Assembly (NCBI RefSeq): GCF_001748245.1
Contig: NZ_BDFO01000001.1
Span: forward strand, 2,688,471-2,752,470
Length of the DNA stretch: 64,000 nucleotides
Source of the DNA: Oligoflexus tunisiensis
GTDB taxonomy: Bacteria; Bdellovibrionota_B; Oligoflexia; Oligoflexales; Oligoflexaceae
Direction of reading: 5' to 3'
Shown here piece after piece: positions 37,716 to 45,608 of this stretch (position 1 is the stretch's first letter; every line of letters begins with the position of its first letter). The position numbers and the translations under genes were made by a program. The notes beneath the pieces are model-generated. The model saw only the letters and a list, made by a program, of their open reading frames with translations. It ran no database searches and was not told the origin of the DNA.

Positions 37716-38070
37716 GGCAGACTCCTCTTGCTGGGAATAACTTGGATACTGTGTAAGTTGGCGTTAAATAACCACGGAAACTTCCTGCTGACAAGCGTTT
37801 ATCTTTTTAGGGCAAATGACCGGAAATTGCAGCTCTTCTCTTGCGCAGCCTCTCCATCTGGATAAGGCCACCCTGGCTTTGTTTTGATAAACTCTTGAAT
37901 TTATGGCTTGAAAAATGGGTAAGTTATGTCGGCATGGCAACCGAACTGAAGGAAAAAAACAACTTTTGAGGGGTTTGAAACCCGGATCCGGAGCCAGCCT
38001 TGTTTAAACTCCAGACTGCGCTAATATCCAAATGAGTTCCTAAGCCAACCATATGGGAGCAGGAAAAGTT
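37716..38070. promoter_or_regulatory. Divergent region between hexR and the FMN reductase gene
   Basis: This 355-base gap separates divergent genes and must contain both promoters. It holds two overlapping palindromes, GGGTTTGAAACCC (37971-37983) and CCGGATCCGG (37982-37991), 80-100 bases before the right-hand start. I looked for the HexR operator (TGTAA-type palindrome) and did not find a convincing one. No coding potential is evident. Confidence 0.4.
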
Positions 38071-38637
38071 ATGGCAACCAAACATATAGCTGTCCTGGTC
38101 GGAAGTCTTCGTCGGGAATCGTATAATAGAAAGATGGCCAAGGCTCTGATGGCCATGCAGCCGTCTTCGCTCCAGCTTGAGATTGTCGAAATCGGTCAGC
38201 TCCCGATCTACAATCAGGACCTTGATGAAAATCCACCACGTGAATGGATTGAATTTCGGGAAAAGGTCAAAACGTATGACGGCGTGCTCTTTGTTACGCC
38301 CGAGTACAATCGTTCGGTGCCCGGCGTTCTGAAAAATGCCATCGACGTTGGTTCACGTCCCTATGGCAAGAGCGTATGGGAGGGCAAGCCCGCGGCCGTG
38401 ATGAGTGTTTCCCCTGGGGCGATCGGCGGCTTTGGCGCCAACCATCATCTGCGGCAGTCCCTGGTATTTCTCAATATGCCTATCCTGCAGCAGCCGGAAG
38501 CCTATGTCGGCGGGGCGAACAAGCTGTTCAATGAGCGGGGGGAAATCAGCCAGGATTCCACGCGCGAATTTTTGAACACGTTTCTCAGGACCTATGCGTC
38601 CTGGGTGGAGCGTTTTCCCGAGGCAGGCCAGCGTTAA
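38071..38637 (+). CDS. NADPH-dependent FMN reductase
   Basis: A 188-residue flavodoxin-like reductase. The FMN phosphate loop is GSLRRESYNRK; the family signature PEYNRSVPGVLKNAIDVGSRP and the region around MSVSPGAIGGFGANHHLRQ are clear. It reduces FMN or quinones with NADPH, relatives including ChrR and YieF which protect against quinone or chromate stress. The ATG at 38071 has AGGAAAAG upstream. Two hairpins follow the stop. Confidence 0.88.
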   Translation: MATKHIAVLVGSLRRESYNRKMAKALMAMQPSSLQLEIVEIGQLPIYNQDLDENPPREWIEFREKVKTYDGVLFVTPEYNRSVPGVLKNAIDVGSRPYGKSVWEGKPAAVMSVSPGAIGGFGANHHLRQSLVFLNMPILQQPEAYVGGANKLFNERGEISQDSTREFLNTFLRTYASWVERFPEAGQR

Positions 38638-38646
38638 TGTCATATA

Positions 38647-38686
38647 GGCGGGCAAATCCGCCCGCCGCGTCTCCTGCATCGGAGAC
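38647..38686 (+). terminator. Paired hairpins after the FMN reductase gene
   Basis: GGCGGG/CCCGCC (38647-38652, 38661-38666) and GTCTCC/GGAGAC (38669-38674, 38681-38686). Neither has a T-run, so termination is uncertain. They lie between the FMN reductase and glk genes. Confidence 0.4.
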
Positions 38687-38763
38687 TCACACGGAAAGGT
38701 GTAGTGGCGTCCGCGGACGTAGGCTATAAAGAAAGCCACGTGGATCATAAGGAATGGAGCATC

Positions 38764-39726
38764 ATGAATCATTATCTGGTAGCGGATATCGGCGGCACAA
38801 ATGCCAGGCTCGGTCTGGTGACACCGGAAGGCAATGAGGTGTTTGGGATCGAGGCGCTCTCGAACAAGAATTATCCGCACCTGATCGATGTCGTGAACGC
38901 TTATTTGCATCGGGCGCAATGCATTCTGCAGCCTAAAAAAGCCTGTTTTGCGGTGGCCTCGCCGGTGACGGGAGACCTCGTTCACTTCACCAATAACTCC
39001 TGGTCTTTTTCCATTCAGGAGCTGAAGGCGCGACTCGGTCTTGAGTATCTGAAAGTGATCAATGACTTTGAAGCGATTGCGCTCAGCATTCCCTATCTGG
39101 GGGCGCGCGAAGTCTTTCGCATCGGCGGCGGGGAAGCCGTTCCGCATCGCGCCATCGCTGTGCTGGGACCCGGGACGGGCCTTGGCATGGCCGCGCTGGT
39201 GCCGAACTCTCCGAAACCTCTGCCACTCGGCACGGAAGGGGGCCATGCCTGCTTTGCGCCGCAGGATGAATTCGAATCGCATCTTGCTGCGGAAATCAGG
39301 GGCCGTCAGGGCTTTTGCGCCAATGAGGATTTTTTGTGCGGGTCCGGACTCGTGACGCTCTATCGCGGCCTTTGTGATTGGCACAAGGTAACGGCGATCT
39401 ATCAGGATCCGGCCTCCATCACCACGGCTGCGCTCGATGGCTCGGATCCGACCTGCCTTATGACCCTGGAACGATTCTGTGCGATCCTGGGTTCGGTCGC
39501 CGGGGATTATGCCCTGCAACTGGGAGCCCAGGGCGGAGTTTATATCTCCGGTGGCATCGTTCCACGGTTCAAGGAATTTCTCGCGGAACAAAGTCCTTTC
39601 CGGGAACGTTTCGAAAGCAAGGGACGCTTTCGGAGTTATGTGGAAAGGATCCCGACCTTTGTCATCACAGCGCCCCAGCCCGGCCTCATCGGTGCCGCCT
39701 CGGTTTTTGATGAAGGGCTCTCATGA
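38764..39726 (+). CDS. glk: Glucokinase
   Basis: A 320-residue ROK-unrelated, Glk-type glucokinase that phosphorylates glucose with ATP. The phosphate loop DIGGTNARLG (residues 8-17), the glucose-binding INDFEAIA with catalytic Asp, ATP-binding GPGTGLGMA, EGGHACFAP and the late ISGG are all present; the length is the family norm. The ATG at 38764 has AAGGAATGGAG upstream; the earlier frame at 38704 is not coding. The stop overlaps the start of eda (ATGA), so glucose phosphorylation and KDPG cleavage are co-produced. Confidence 0.93.
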   Translation: MNHYLVADIGGTNARLGLVTPEGNEVFGIEALSNKNYPHLIDVVNAYLHRAQCILQPKKACFAVASPVTGDLVHFTNNSWSFSIQELKARLGLEYLKVINDFEAIALSIPYLGAREVFRIGGGEAVPHRAIAVLGPGTGLGMAALVPNSPKPLPLGTEGGHACFAPQDEFESHLAAEIRGRQGFCANEDFLCGSGLVTLYRGLCDWHKVTAIYQDPASITTAALDGSDPTCLMTLERFCAILGSVAGDYALQLGAQGGVYISGGIVPRFKEFLAEQSPFRERFESKGRFRSYVERIPTFVITAPQPGLIGAASVFDEGLS

Positions 39727-40409
39727 AAACAAACGCCGCCCATCGCATGCTGGATATACTCAAGCACAACCGCCTTCTCCTGGCGGTGACCCTGCATGCG
39801 GCTGAGGATTGGCAGGGCCTCGGTGAACTTCTCGAGCACTGTCAGCTGCAGGCGGTGGAAATCATGTTGCGCACACCCTATGCCTGGGATGGCGTGAGGC
39901 TTTTACGAAAGCACTGGCCCCAGCTTACCATCGGGGTTGGCACCGTTCTGGAGCCCGATGATCTGAAGCGGGCTCACGACATCGGCGCCGGCTTTGCCGT
40001 GAGTCCTGGGACCGAAAGCTCGCTCCTGGACGCAGCCCAAAAACTGGATCTTCCCTATTTGCCTGGCGTGACCACAGCCTCGGATCTGATGCAGGTGGCT
40101 CGCACGCCCCTGCGCGCCGTGAAATTTTTCCCCGCGGCTGCTTTGGGCGCGGCCTACCTGCAGGCACTGGCGGCCCCCTTCGCCGATTTTCGTTTTTGTG
40201 TGTCGGGTGGTCTTGAGGTGGGCAACCACAAGCAGTTTCTGAAAGCGCGGCAGGTTCTTGCCTTATCGGGCAGCTGGCCCCTTCCGAAAAACCTGAGCGA
40301 TCCGCATGCCTGCGGTCAGGCCCTGCCTTATCTGAAGCAGCTCTGTTCCGAGCTGAGTGAGGCCTTCCCCACGGAAAATCCTCCGTCGCCGACCAGTACA
40401 AGATTGTAA
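39723..40409 (+). CDS. eda: KDPG aldolase (2-keto-3-deoxy-6-phosphogluconate aldolase)
   Basis: A 228-residue class I aldolase that cleaves KDPG to pyruvate and glyceraldehyde-3-phosphate at the end of the Entner-Doudoroff pathway. The general acid/base Glu is in VEIMLRT and the Schiff-base Lys in AVKFFPA; the phosphate loop lies near CVSGGLEVGN. About 15 extra residues follow at the C-terminus compared with E. coli Eda. It starts inside the glk stop codon. No edd gene lies in the window. Confidence 0.9.
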   Translation: MKTNAAHRMLDILKHNRLLLAVTLHAAEDWQGLGELLEHCQLQAVEIMLRTPYAWDGVRLLRKHWPQLTIGVGTVLEPDDLKRAHDIGAGFAVSPGTESSLLDAAQKLDLPYLPGVTTASDLMQVARTPLRAVKFFPAAALGAAYLQALAAPFADFRFCVSGGLEVGNHKQFLKARQVLALSGSWPLPKNLSDPHACGQALPYLKQLCSELSEAFPTENPPSPTSTRL

Positions 40410-40570
40410 TATTCGCGGCAAAGCCTTGATACGGCGACTGTCCTGGGAAAATATCAACAGACGGAATTCTGTGCCGAAATCCTTATCATACACGGCAGGG
40501 ATGAACCGTGTGGTTTGGGACCAGGTGATGCTAGAGGCTTAAGAAAAAGCTTTGGCCTTCCATTAAAGCA

Positions 40571-40610
40571 GACCGTCAGCTCAAGGGATCGCTGACGGTC
40601 TGTCTGTTTC
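40571..40610. terminator. Bidirectional terminator between eda and the amylase gene
   Basis: Arms GACCGTCAGC (40571-40580) and GCTGACGGTC (40591-40600) with a 10-base loop, followed by a T-rich stretch on the plus strand. It lies between converging genes. Confidence 0.75.
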
Positions 40611-40612
40611 CT

Positions 40613-43414
40613 TTAGCGGGCTTTTTCCACCCGGAAAAAGGTCAGCGGTTTATCGCTGGACAGAACCTCGGCCGGTATGTAAATCAAATCGAAAACATAC
40701 TTTCCCGCCTCACCCTTCGGCACTTCAAAGGTGAGGTTGCTGCTGCCGCCGGAACTGGTCAGCCCCTGCTCCTCGACCGGCGCTCCAAAGTTCGCGTCCG
40801 TGCTCCAGCCTTCATCGGCGAACTTGAATTCGGTGCCGCCACTGCCCAGTTTTATTTTTGTGCGGTACGTGTAGTTCCCGGCATATTCCAGTTCATGTTC
40901 CGGACTCCAGCTATTCATGCTGCCCCGTACATAAAGATCCTTGTCGAGAGGTGCCTTCGCTTTGAGATTGTTCGGCAGAGCGAGAGGTTTGGTCTCCGGA
41001 GCCGGCTTCATGGCATCGAAGCTCACCTCATGCCGGTTGTTGATGTAAACAGTCACTACCGGTTCCCCTTGAGGCCCGGCCTTGATATGCGGGCTGATCT
41101 GATCCTTGAAGCTTAAAAGGATGGGGCGATCAAAGGCGATCGAATCCTCATCCTCCGGATCGCTGCGGCCTTCAAAAATCAAGGTTTCCTTGGCTTCCTG
41201 GAGCGGCCAGGCAAAGGTGAACTGGCCCTTGTCCAGGTTCTGAGGCACAGCGATCGTGCCGCGATGACTCAAGGTGTACACGCGGCTGCGGTTATTGCCA
41301 TTTTCATAGTGCACGGTCACGAGCGGCTCGCGCGCATCGACGATCAGTTTGCGTTGAACGTTGGCTCGGGCTCCATTGCGGGCGACCACATCCGCTCTCA
41401 GAATCAGGCTGGTGCCATTCGGAAATTGACGGCCTTCCACGTAGGCACGGAAGGGCGCGTTCACGTCGGTATAAAGAGGTTTAAAGCTTTTGTCCTTGTC
41501 CGACTTCATGGAGAAGGTGACCTTGTATTCCCCTTCGGGCAGCGTCACGTCCCCATGAAAAAGATCCGCCACGCGTTGCCCCTCTTCGAGATTGGAAAAC
41601 TTCGGAGCCAGAGCCACCCGGGTTTTCTCCCTGGATTTCGCACCTTTCAGAATGGCAAACGACAGCGGCGGGAGGCTCAGCTCCTTGCCGAGTTTACCGG
41701 CCGGATGCACAAGCCCATAGCCCGTGCGGGTCCAGGGCAGCTGGATCGCAGCCTCTTTCATGTTGAAGACCAAAAGATACTCGTCGTTGCTCTCAAAGAG
41801 CGTCCGACGGAAAGCCAGGACATCCGGGCCAAAGTCCCGAACCGGAAAATACTCGCCCGTGCGGAGCAAAGGATGACTTTGGTAAATATGCGCCAGGCCG
41901 GCCAGCGTTTTATAGAGCGGATGATTGACATTGAAGCTGTCCTTGTCCGGGTCATGCGGCACACCTACCGGTTTGATCTCGCGATAACTTTTGACCTTCG
42001 AGACAAACATATCCTCCCGAGCCCAGCGGTCGCCCCCTTTGCCGACAAAACCCTGCTCATCCCCGTAGTAAATAATCGGCACCCCGCGGGCAAAGTACAT
42101 GAAGGCGTTGGCCAGAGTCAGGCGCTTCAGAATCTCGGCGTCGCTCGCGTCCTTGAAGTGCTCTTTCATGAAATAGGCGAGGCGTCCAATGTCGTGGTTG
42201 CTGATGAAATTCATCATCTTCTGGGGAGCGCTGGCGAGCCGATGCACATCATCCTGAGCCAGGTACTCGTGCAAGCGCTCGATCGCATGCTCATCGGCAA
42301 AGACATCCTTGACGGCAGCCTGCAGACCGAAATCCAGGACGGAATCAAATTTTCCAAGGCGGGTATAGCGGCTCAGGAGGGCCGGTTCATTGGAAAAGAC
42401 CTCTCCGAACATATAGAAGTGGGGCACGCCGGCTTCCTGGGCGGCCTTGCGCATGGCCGGAATAAACTCCTCCCAGAATTCAATGTTCACATGCTTGACC
42501 GTATCGATCCGAAAGCCATCGACCTTGTACTTCTTAATGAAGTCGGCATGGATCGCGATCATGCCCTGCACGACCTTGGGATTTTCCGTCATCAGATCAT
42601 CGAGGCCAAAGAAATCCCCCATTTCCGAACTTTCGCCTGAGAAGGTGGAATTCCCCCGATTGTGATAGAGCGTGATATCGTTCAGCCAGTCGGGTTTCTT
42701 TTTGATACGAGGATCGTGGATGTAAGGGGAGTAGGCGTAGTTTGGATCCTTCAGTTTCGCGAAATTTTCGGCGCTGGTGTCTCCCGGCACGAAACCTTCA
42801 TTCAATTTTTTGCCATGTTTGGTCGTGACGTAAGGATAGTCTTCGCGGGAGCGATAGGGGCAGTCCCAGCATTCCCGATAGCTGATGACGTCGGCGGTAT
42901 GATTGGTGATGACATCGACGAAGAGTTTCATGCCCCGCTGATGCGCGGCGTCGACCAGATTACGGAAATCCTCTTCGGTGCCCCAGTGCGGATCCACCGT
43001 GGTAAAGTCGAGGGGCCAGTAGCCATGATAACCGGAGCTGGCACCGAGGGGGCCATCGCCGGTCTGGGTCGCGCGGTTCTTCAGAATGGGGGAGAGCCAG
43101 ATGGCCGTCACGCCCAGACCCTGCAGATAGTCGAGCTTCTGCGTAATTCCTTTGAAGTCACCACCATGATAGAAGGTTTCAAGTTCCGGTTGATAGCCAT
43201 GCCGCAGGATGTCGTCCTTGGAGTCCTTGGCGTCGACCGCGATCCGATCCAAGCCCTTGTTGTTGGCCGGATCGCCGTCATTGAAGCGATCCATGACCAC
43301 GAAATAGAAGATCTCATCGTGGATCGGTCTATTGAACCTGGCCTCGGCCGCCTGCACGCCTGCCCAGGACATGAGCAGGCACCAAGTGAGCGCCAGCTTT
43401 TGCCATAAATTCAT
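40613..43414 (-). CDS. Secreted GH13 alpha-amylase/neopullulanase-like enzyme
   Basis: A 933-residue secreted alpha-glucan hydrolase. Signal peptide MNLWQKLALTWCLLMSWAGVQA. The (beta/alpha)8 barrel has GH13 region I (DVITNHT), II with the nucleophile (GFRIDTVKH), III with the acid (FGEVF) and IV (NFISNHD). After about residue 560 comes a beta-sandwich C domain, further beta-rich domains, and a final 100-residue starch-binding-like domain (LYVRGSMNSWSPEHELEY). It should cut extracellular starch or related glucans into oligosaccharides for the importer encoded to its left. GGAAGGAG precedes the ATG. A TAGCGCTA palindrome lies 41 bases upstream. Confidence 0.9.
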   Translation of the reverse strand: MNLWQKLALTWCLLMSWAGVQAAEARFNRPIHDEIFYFVVMDRFNDGDPANNKGLDRIAVDAKDSKDDILRHGYQPELETFYHGGDFKGITQKLDYLQGLGVTAIWLSPILKNRATQTGDGPLGASSGYHGYWPLDFTTVDPHWGTEEDFRNLVDAAHQRGMKLFVDVITNHTADVISYRECWDCPYRSREDYPYVTTKHGKKLNEGFVPGDTSAENFAKLKDPNYAYSPYIHDPRIKKKPDWLNDITLYHNRGNSTFSGESSEMGDFFGLDDLMTENPKVVQGMIAIHADFIKKYKVDGFRIDTVKHVNIEFWEEFIPAMRKAAQEAGVPHFYMFGEVFSNEPALLSRYTRLGKFDSVLDFGLQAAVKDVFADEHAIERLHEYLAQDDVHRLASAPQKMMNFISNHDIGRLAYFMKEHFKDASDAEILKRLTLANAFMYFARGVPIIYYGDEQGFVGKGGDRWAREDMFVSKVKSYREIKPVGVPHDPDKDSFNVNHPLYKTLAGLAHIYQSHPLLRTGEYFPVRDFGPDVLAFRRTLFESNDEYLLVFNMKEAAIQLPWTRTGYGLVHPAGKLGKELSLPPLSFAILKGAKSREKTRVALAPKFSNLEEGQRVADLFHGDVTLPEGEYKVTFSMKSDKDKSFKPLYTDVNAPFRAYVEGRQFPNGTSLILRADVVARNGARANVQRKLIVDAREPLVTVHYENGNNRSRVYTLSHRGTIAVPQNLDKGQFTFAWPLQEAKETLIFEGRSDPEDEDSIAFDRPILLSFKDQISPHIKAGPQGEPVVTVYINNRHEVSFDAMKPAPETKPLALPNNLKAKAPLDKDLYVRGSMNSWSPEHELEYAGNYTYRTKIKLGSGGTEFKFADEGWSTDANFGAPVEEQGLTSSGGSSNLTFEVPKGEAGKYVFDLIYIPAEVLSSDKPLTFFRVEKAR

Positions 43415-43549
43415 AGCTTGGACTCCTTCCGCGGACTTTTTCAGAAACAGATGGTAGCGCTAGATAACTTAATCAATCGAGGGAAGGAAATAAAGGCTCG
43501 GACCGCGCCCCTGAGCGAAAAAAGACCGAACGGTGGGCCGGAAAATGGC

Positions 43550-43942
43550 TCAGGGAGCAGGGGCGACGGCGCGGATATAATTCAAAATCGCCATGGAAAC
43601 CGGGCCATGCACGCCAAACGCGTAGCCAAGGAATTTGAGCTGATCGCTGGGCTGTGCGGCCGGCAGCACGTTCAGCTGGGTGATCACGCGATCAACGTAC
43701 GCTGGTTCATCACGCAATTTTTCTTCGAGATGACGCAGACAGTATTCCGCAACCACATCATTGACGTTCAGGCAGCGGCTGATGATGCTGCGCGCCAGGT
43801 TGCGTTCACCGGCCTGCACTTTTTCCAGAAGAAAAAGCATGGCGTCCTGCGACAGCTGCAAAGGAATGCCGCCGGGGGAAACCATTCTTAACGTGGGAAT
43901 TGCCCTGGACTCCAGTCCATCCGAGGGCTTGTTCGATGCCAT
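43550..43942 (-). CDS. Small cytoplasmic protein of unknown function
   Basis: A 130-residue protein without signal peptide or membrane segment, mostly helical (LSQDAMLFLLEKVQAGERNLARSIISRCLN), with two cysteines. I do not recognise a family. Coding is supported by a near-ideal AGGAGG site 8 bases before the ATG and by normal codon use. Three operator-like repeats lie 49-132 bases upstream of the start, so it is probably tightly regulated. No neighbour on the same strand suggests a partner. Confidence 0.6.
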   Translation of the reverse strand: MASNKPSDGLESRAIPTLRMVSPGGIPLQLSQDAMLFLLEKVQAGERNLARSIISRCLNVNDVVAEYCLRHLEEKLRDEPAYVDRVITQLNVLPAAQPSDQLKFLGYAFGVHGPVSMAILNYIRAVAPAP

Positions 43943-44263
43943 GACACGGCCTCCTATATAAAAGTTGAAAGGATATGGACTCTTCCCAGATCCTGTAGAC
44001 TTCGACTGACTGCTGCAAAGTTCGGTAGACTTCGACCGACTGAATACTCCAAAGTTCGGTGAGTCTCGACCGAATGATGGACAACTCTTCGGATTGGAAA
44101 AGATGACATTTGAGTCAGGGGTAAAAGCTCAATTGATACAGGAGCTTTTCGACTCGTCGAACCAGAAGAGTATATTTAGACAGAGCCAATATTGCAAGAG
44201 TCCCATGCATCAGGTGTTTGAGATTCCGACACTGAGGGAGGGCCCTGTCTGAATTCCCTTCTA
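43943..44263. promoter_or_regulatory. Control region of the 43942 gene
   Basis: A 321-base stretch between two minus-strand genes. It contains the three repeats at 43991-44074 described separately, and is otherwise free of coding signals. The right half (44080-44263) shows nothing I can identify except AT-rich segments that could serve as a promoter or as the 3' region of the DUF420 gene. Confidence 0.5.
43991..44074. repeat. Three operator-like inverted repeats, TTCGGT-N8-ACCGAA type
   Basis: Copy 3 (44055-44074) is a perfect TTCGGT-8-ACCGAA dyad; copy 2 (44021-44040) reads TTCGGT-AGACTTCG-ACCGAC; copy 1 (43991-44010) is a degenerate form with the same AGACTTCG spacer. Start-to-start distances are 30 and 34 bases, about three helical turns. 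The dyads lie 49-132 bases before the ATG of the minus-strand gene at 43942 and are likely sites for a regulator. Confidence 0.6.
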
Positions 44264-44728
44264 TTATGCCATAAACGCTAACCAAAAGAACAACCAACCC
44301 GAGACTGTTGTGCCCAGCATGGCATATGCAGATAGCCTGCCAAAAAGCTTATGCCGAATCCGATGCTTGCCCGTGCTGGTATGGATGCGGTGGCGTAAGG
44401 CCATGAAAATCGTAAAGATCCAGAGCAGGAGGGTGGGGATGGCAAAGACGAGATGGACGAGGAGGGCAGGCATGACCAGAGTATCATAGTAAGGGGAAGG
44501 CTCCGCATACTGCCGCCATCCATAGAGTCGCATGTCGAGTTCGAAGATCAGGATGGCGAGCCCCAGGACCACGCCCAGGATGATCTGAAGGCGGCGATGC
44601 AGGTCGATGTTTTTCCGCTTTCGAACCTGGAAAAGACTGATCATCATGACCGGAATCACCGCGGCCATGGCCACAGCAATGAAATCCAGGACAAAGCTGG
44701 CACGGCTGAAAGGCAGAAATCCATCCAC
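44264..44728 (-). CDS. DUF420 family membrane protein
   Basis: A 154-residue inner-membrane protein with four membrane helices. The conserved DUF420 features are visible: HRRLQIILGVVLG with the His, a middle LVMPALLVHLVFAIPTLLLW, and HRIRHKLFGRLSAYAMLGTTVSGW near the end. These are heme-copper-oxidase-associated proteins in some genomes, but the function is unclear. The GTG at 44728 is preceded by AAGGAG at 6 bases, better than TTG 44755 upstream. Confidence 0.8.
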   Translation of the reverse strand: MDGFLPFSRASFVLDFIAVAMAAVIPVMMISLFQVRKRKNIDLHRRLQIILGVVLGLAILIFELDMRLYGWRQYAEPSPYYDTLVMPALLVHLVFAIPTLLLWIFTIFMALRHRIHTSTGKHRIRHKLFGRLSAYAMLGTTVSGWLFFWLAFMA

Positions 44729-45138
44729 ATCCAACTCCTTGTTCTTACAATCCAATCATCCCAGTTCAGCTCACCCGACCGGGCGCCAATCCACACAGCC
44801 CGTGCAAATCTGTGCGGGCTCCTTGCCATGAGCAACCTGATGATTTTACCCCAGCCTGCGCTTCGGCGAAATGCGCCGATAATATGCTGGTCGCAAGTTC
44901 CGCTGGGTGAAGCATCCACTGGAGTCAATAGTATCTCGAAGAGTGTACGTGGGTTGTTGGAAACAGCCGGTCGAACCAGCGCCGGTTTCACCTGATGAGT
45001 GATGACGGTGAAGAGCGTGCACAACGTGCATTGATAGGAATGGACGCGGATACGATACCGCTCTCTTTTCTGAAAATTGAGCACGTGGTCTGCCTTTTGC
45101 AATGCCCAAAGCAGAGTCATGTCCATAGGAGGCTATTC
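44729..45138. other. 410-base non-coding stretch with a long hairpin
   Basis: Between the divergent DUF420 gene and the YeaQ-type gene. A 10-base stem AGCCCGTGCA / TGTGCGGGCT (44797-44820, two wobble pairs) with a 4-base loop lies about 70 bases upstream of the DUF420 start. Otherwise I see no gene; short open frames here lack ribosome sites. Confidence 0.4.
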
Positions 45139-45396
45139 ATGGGACTCATCGTGACGATCATCATTGGTTTCTTTGTCGGTCTTATCGCTAAATTTCTGAT
45201 GCCAGGTCGTGATCCTGGAGGCTTTATCATCACCATTCTTCTGGGTATCGGTGGTGCATTAACAGCCAATTTCCTGGGCCGCGCTTTGGGCCTTTACACA
45301 ACCAATGAGGCGGCAGGCTTCATTGCTTCTGTAATCGGTGCCATGGTTCTGCTCGCTATTTACAGGGCATTCGCTGGCCGTAGACTCACACACTGA
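45139..45396 (+). CDS. GlsB/YeaQ/YmgE family small membrane protein
   Basis: An 85-residue membrane protein with three glycine-rich helices and the family's IGFFVGLIAKFLMPG and DPGGFIITILLGIGGA motifs; it matches the family more closely than the paralogue at 665-928. YeaQ-type proteins are stress-induced. The ATG at 45139 has TAGGAGG upstream. A structured leader or terminator follows (45435-45477). Confidence 0.85.
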   Translation: MGLIVTIIIGFFVGLIAKFLMPGRDPGGFIITILLGIGGALTANFLGRALGLYTTNEAAGFIASVIGAMVLLAIYRAFAGRRLTH

Positions 45397-45434
45397 GTTG
45401 ATTGAATTGGGACTTCCTGTTGAAATGGCGAAAG

Positions 45435-45477
45435 CAGCCGGCGAAGATGTGCGGATCTTCGTTTGAGTCGCCGGCTG
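45435..45477 (+). terminator. Hairpin downstream of the second YeaQ-type gene
   Basis: Arms CAGCCGGCGA (45435-45444) and TCGCCGGCTG (45468-45477), with an inner GAAGAT/ATCTTC stem. No clear T-run follows, so termination is likely but not sure. Confidence 0.5.
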
Positions 45478-45496
45478 TTGGCGCTATTCCCTCTCA

Positions 45497-45561
45497 TGTC
45501 CAATCCCGCCCGTATCGACAGTTTGGATTTGTGTCCAATCCCACCCGTCTCGACAGTTGGA
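45497..45561. repeat. Two tandem 35-base-spaced repeats upstream of the AarF-like gene
   Basis: Copies at 45497-45526 and 45532-45560 share 26 of about 30 bases. Each is bounded by TCCAA and TTGGA, so each unit is itself an inverted repeat. They lie just before the AarF-like gene and could be operators or RNA leader hairpins. Confidence 0.5.
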
Positions 45562-45608
45562 ATTCGATGACAGATAATGGTCTGAGCCTCAAAAGGGGAG
45601 AGGAAGAC

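Noticed and set aside
37716..38070. HexR operator in the hexR promoter region
   Set aside because: I looked for the known TGTAA-type palindrome but found no convincing match.
43806..44084. Small open frame encoding repeated SVEVYR
   Set aside because: The repeat is the translation of the operator-like dyads; the frame overlaps a better-supported gene with a strong ribosome site.
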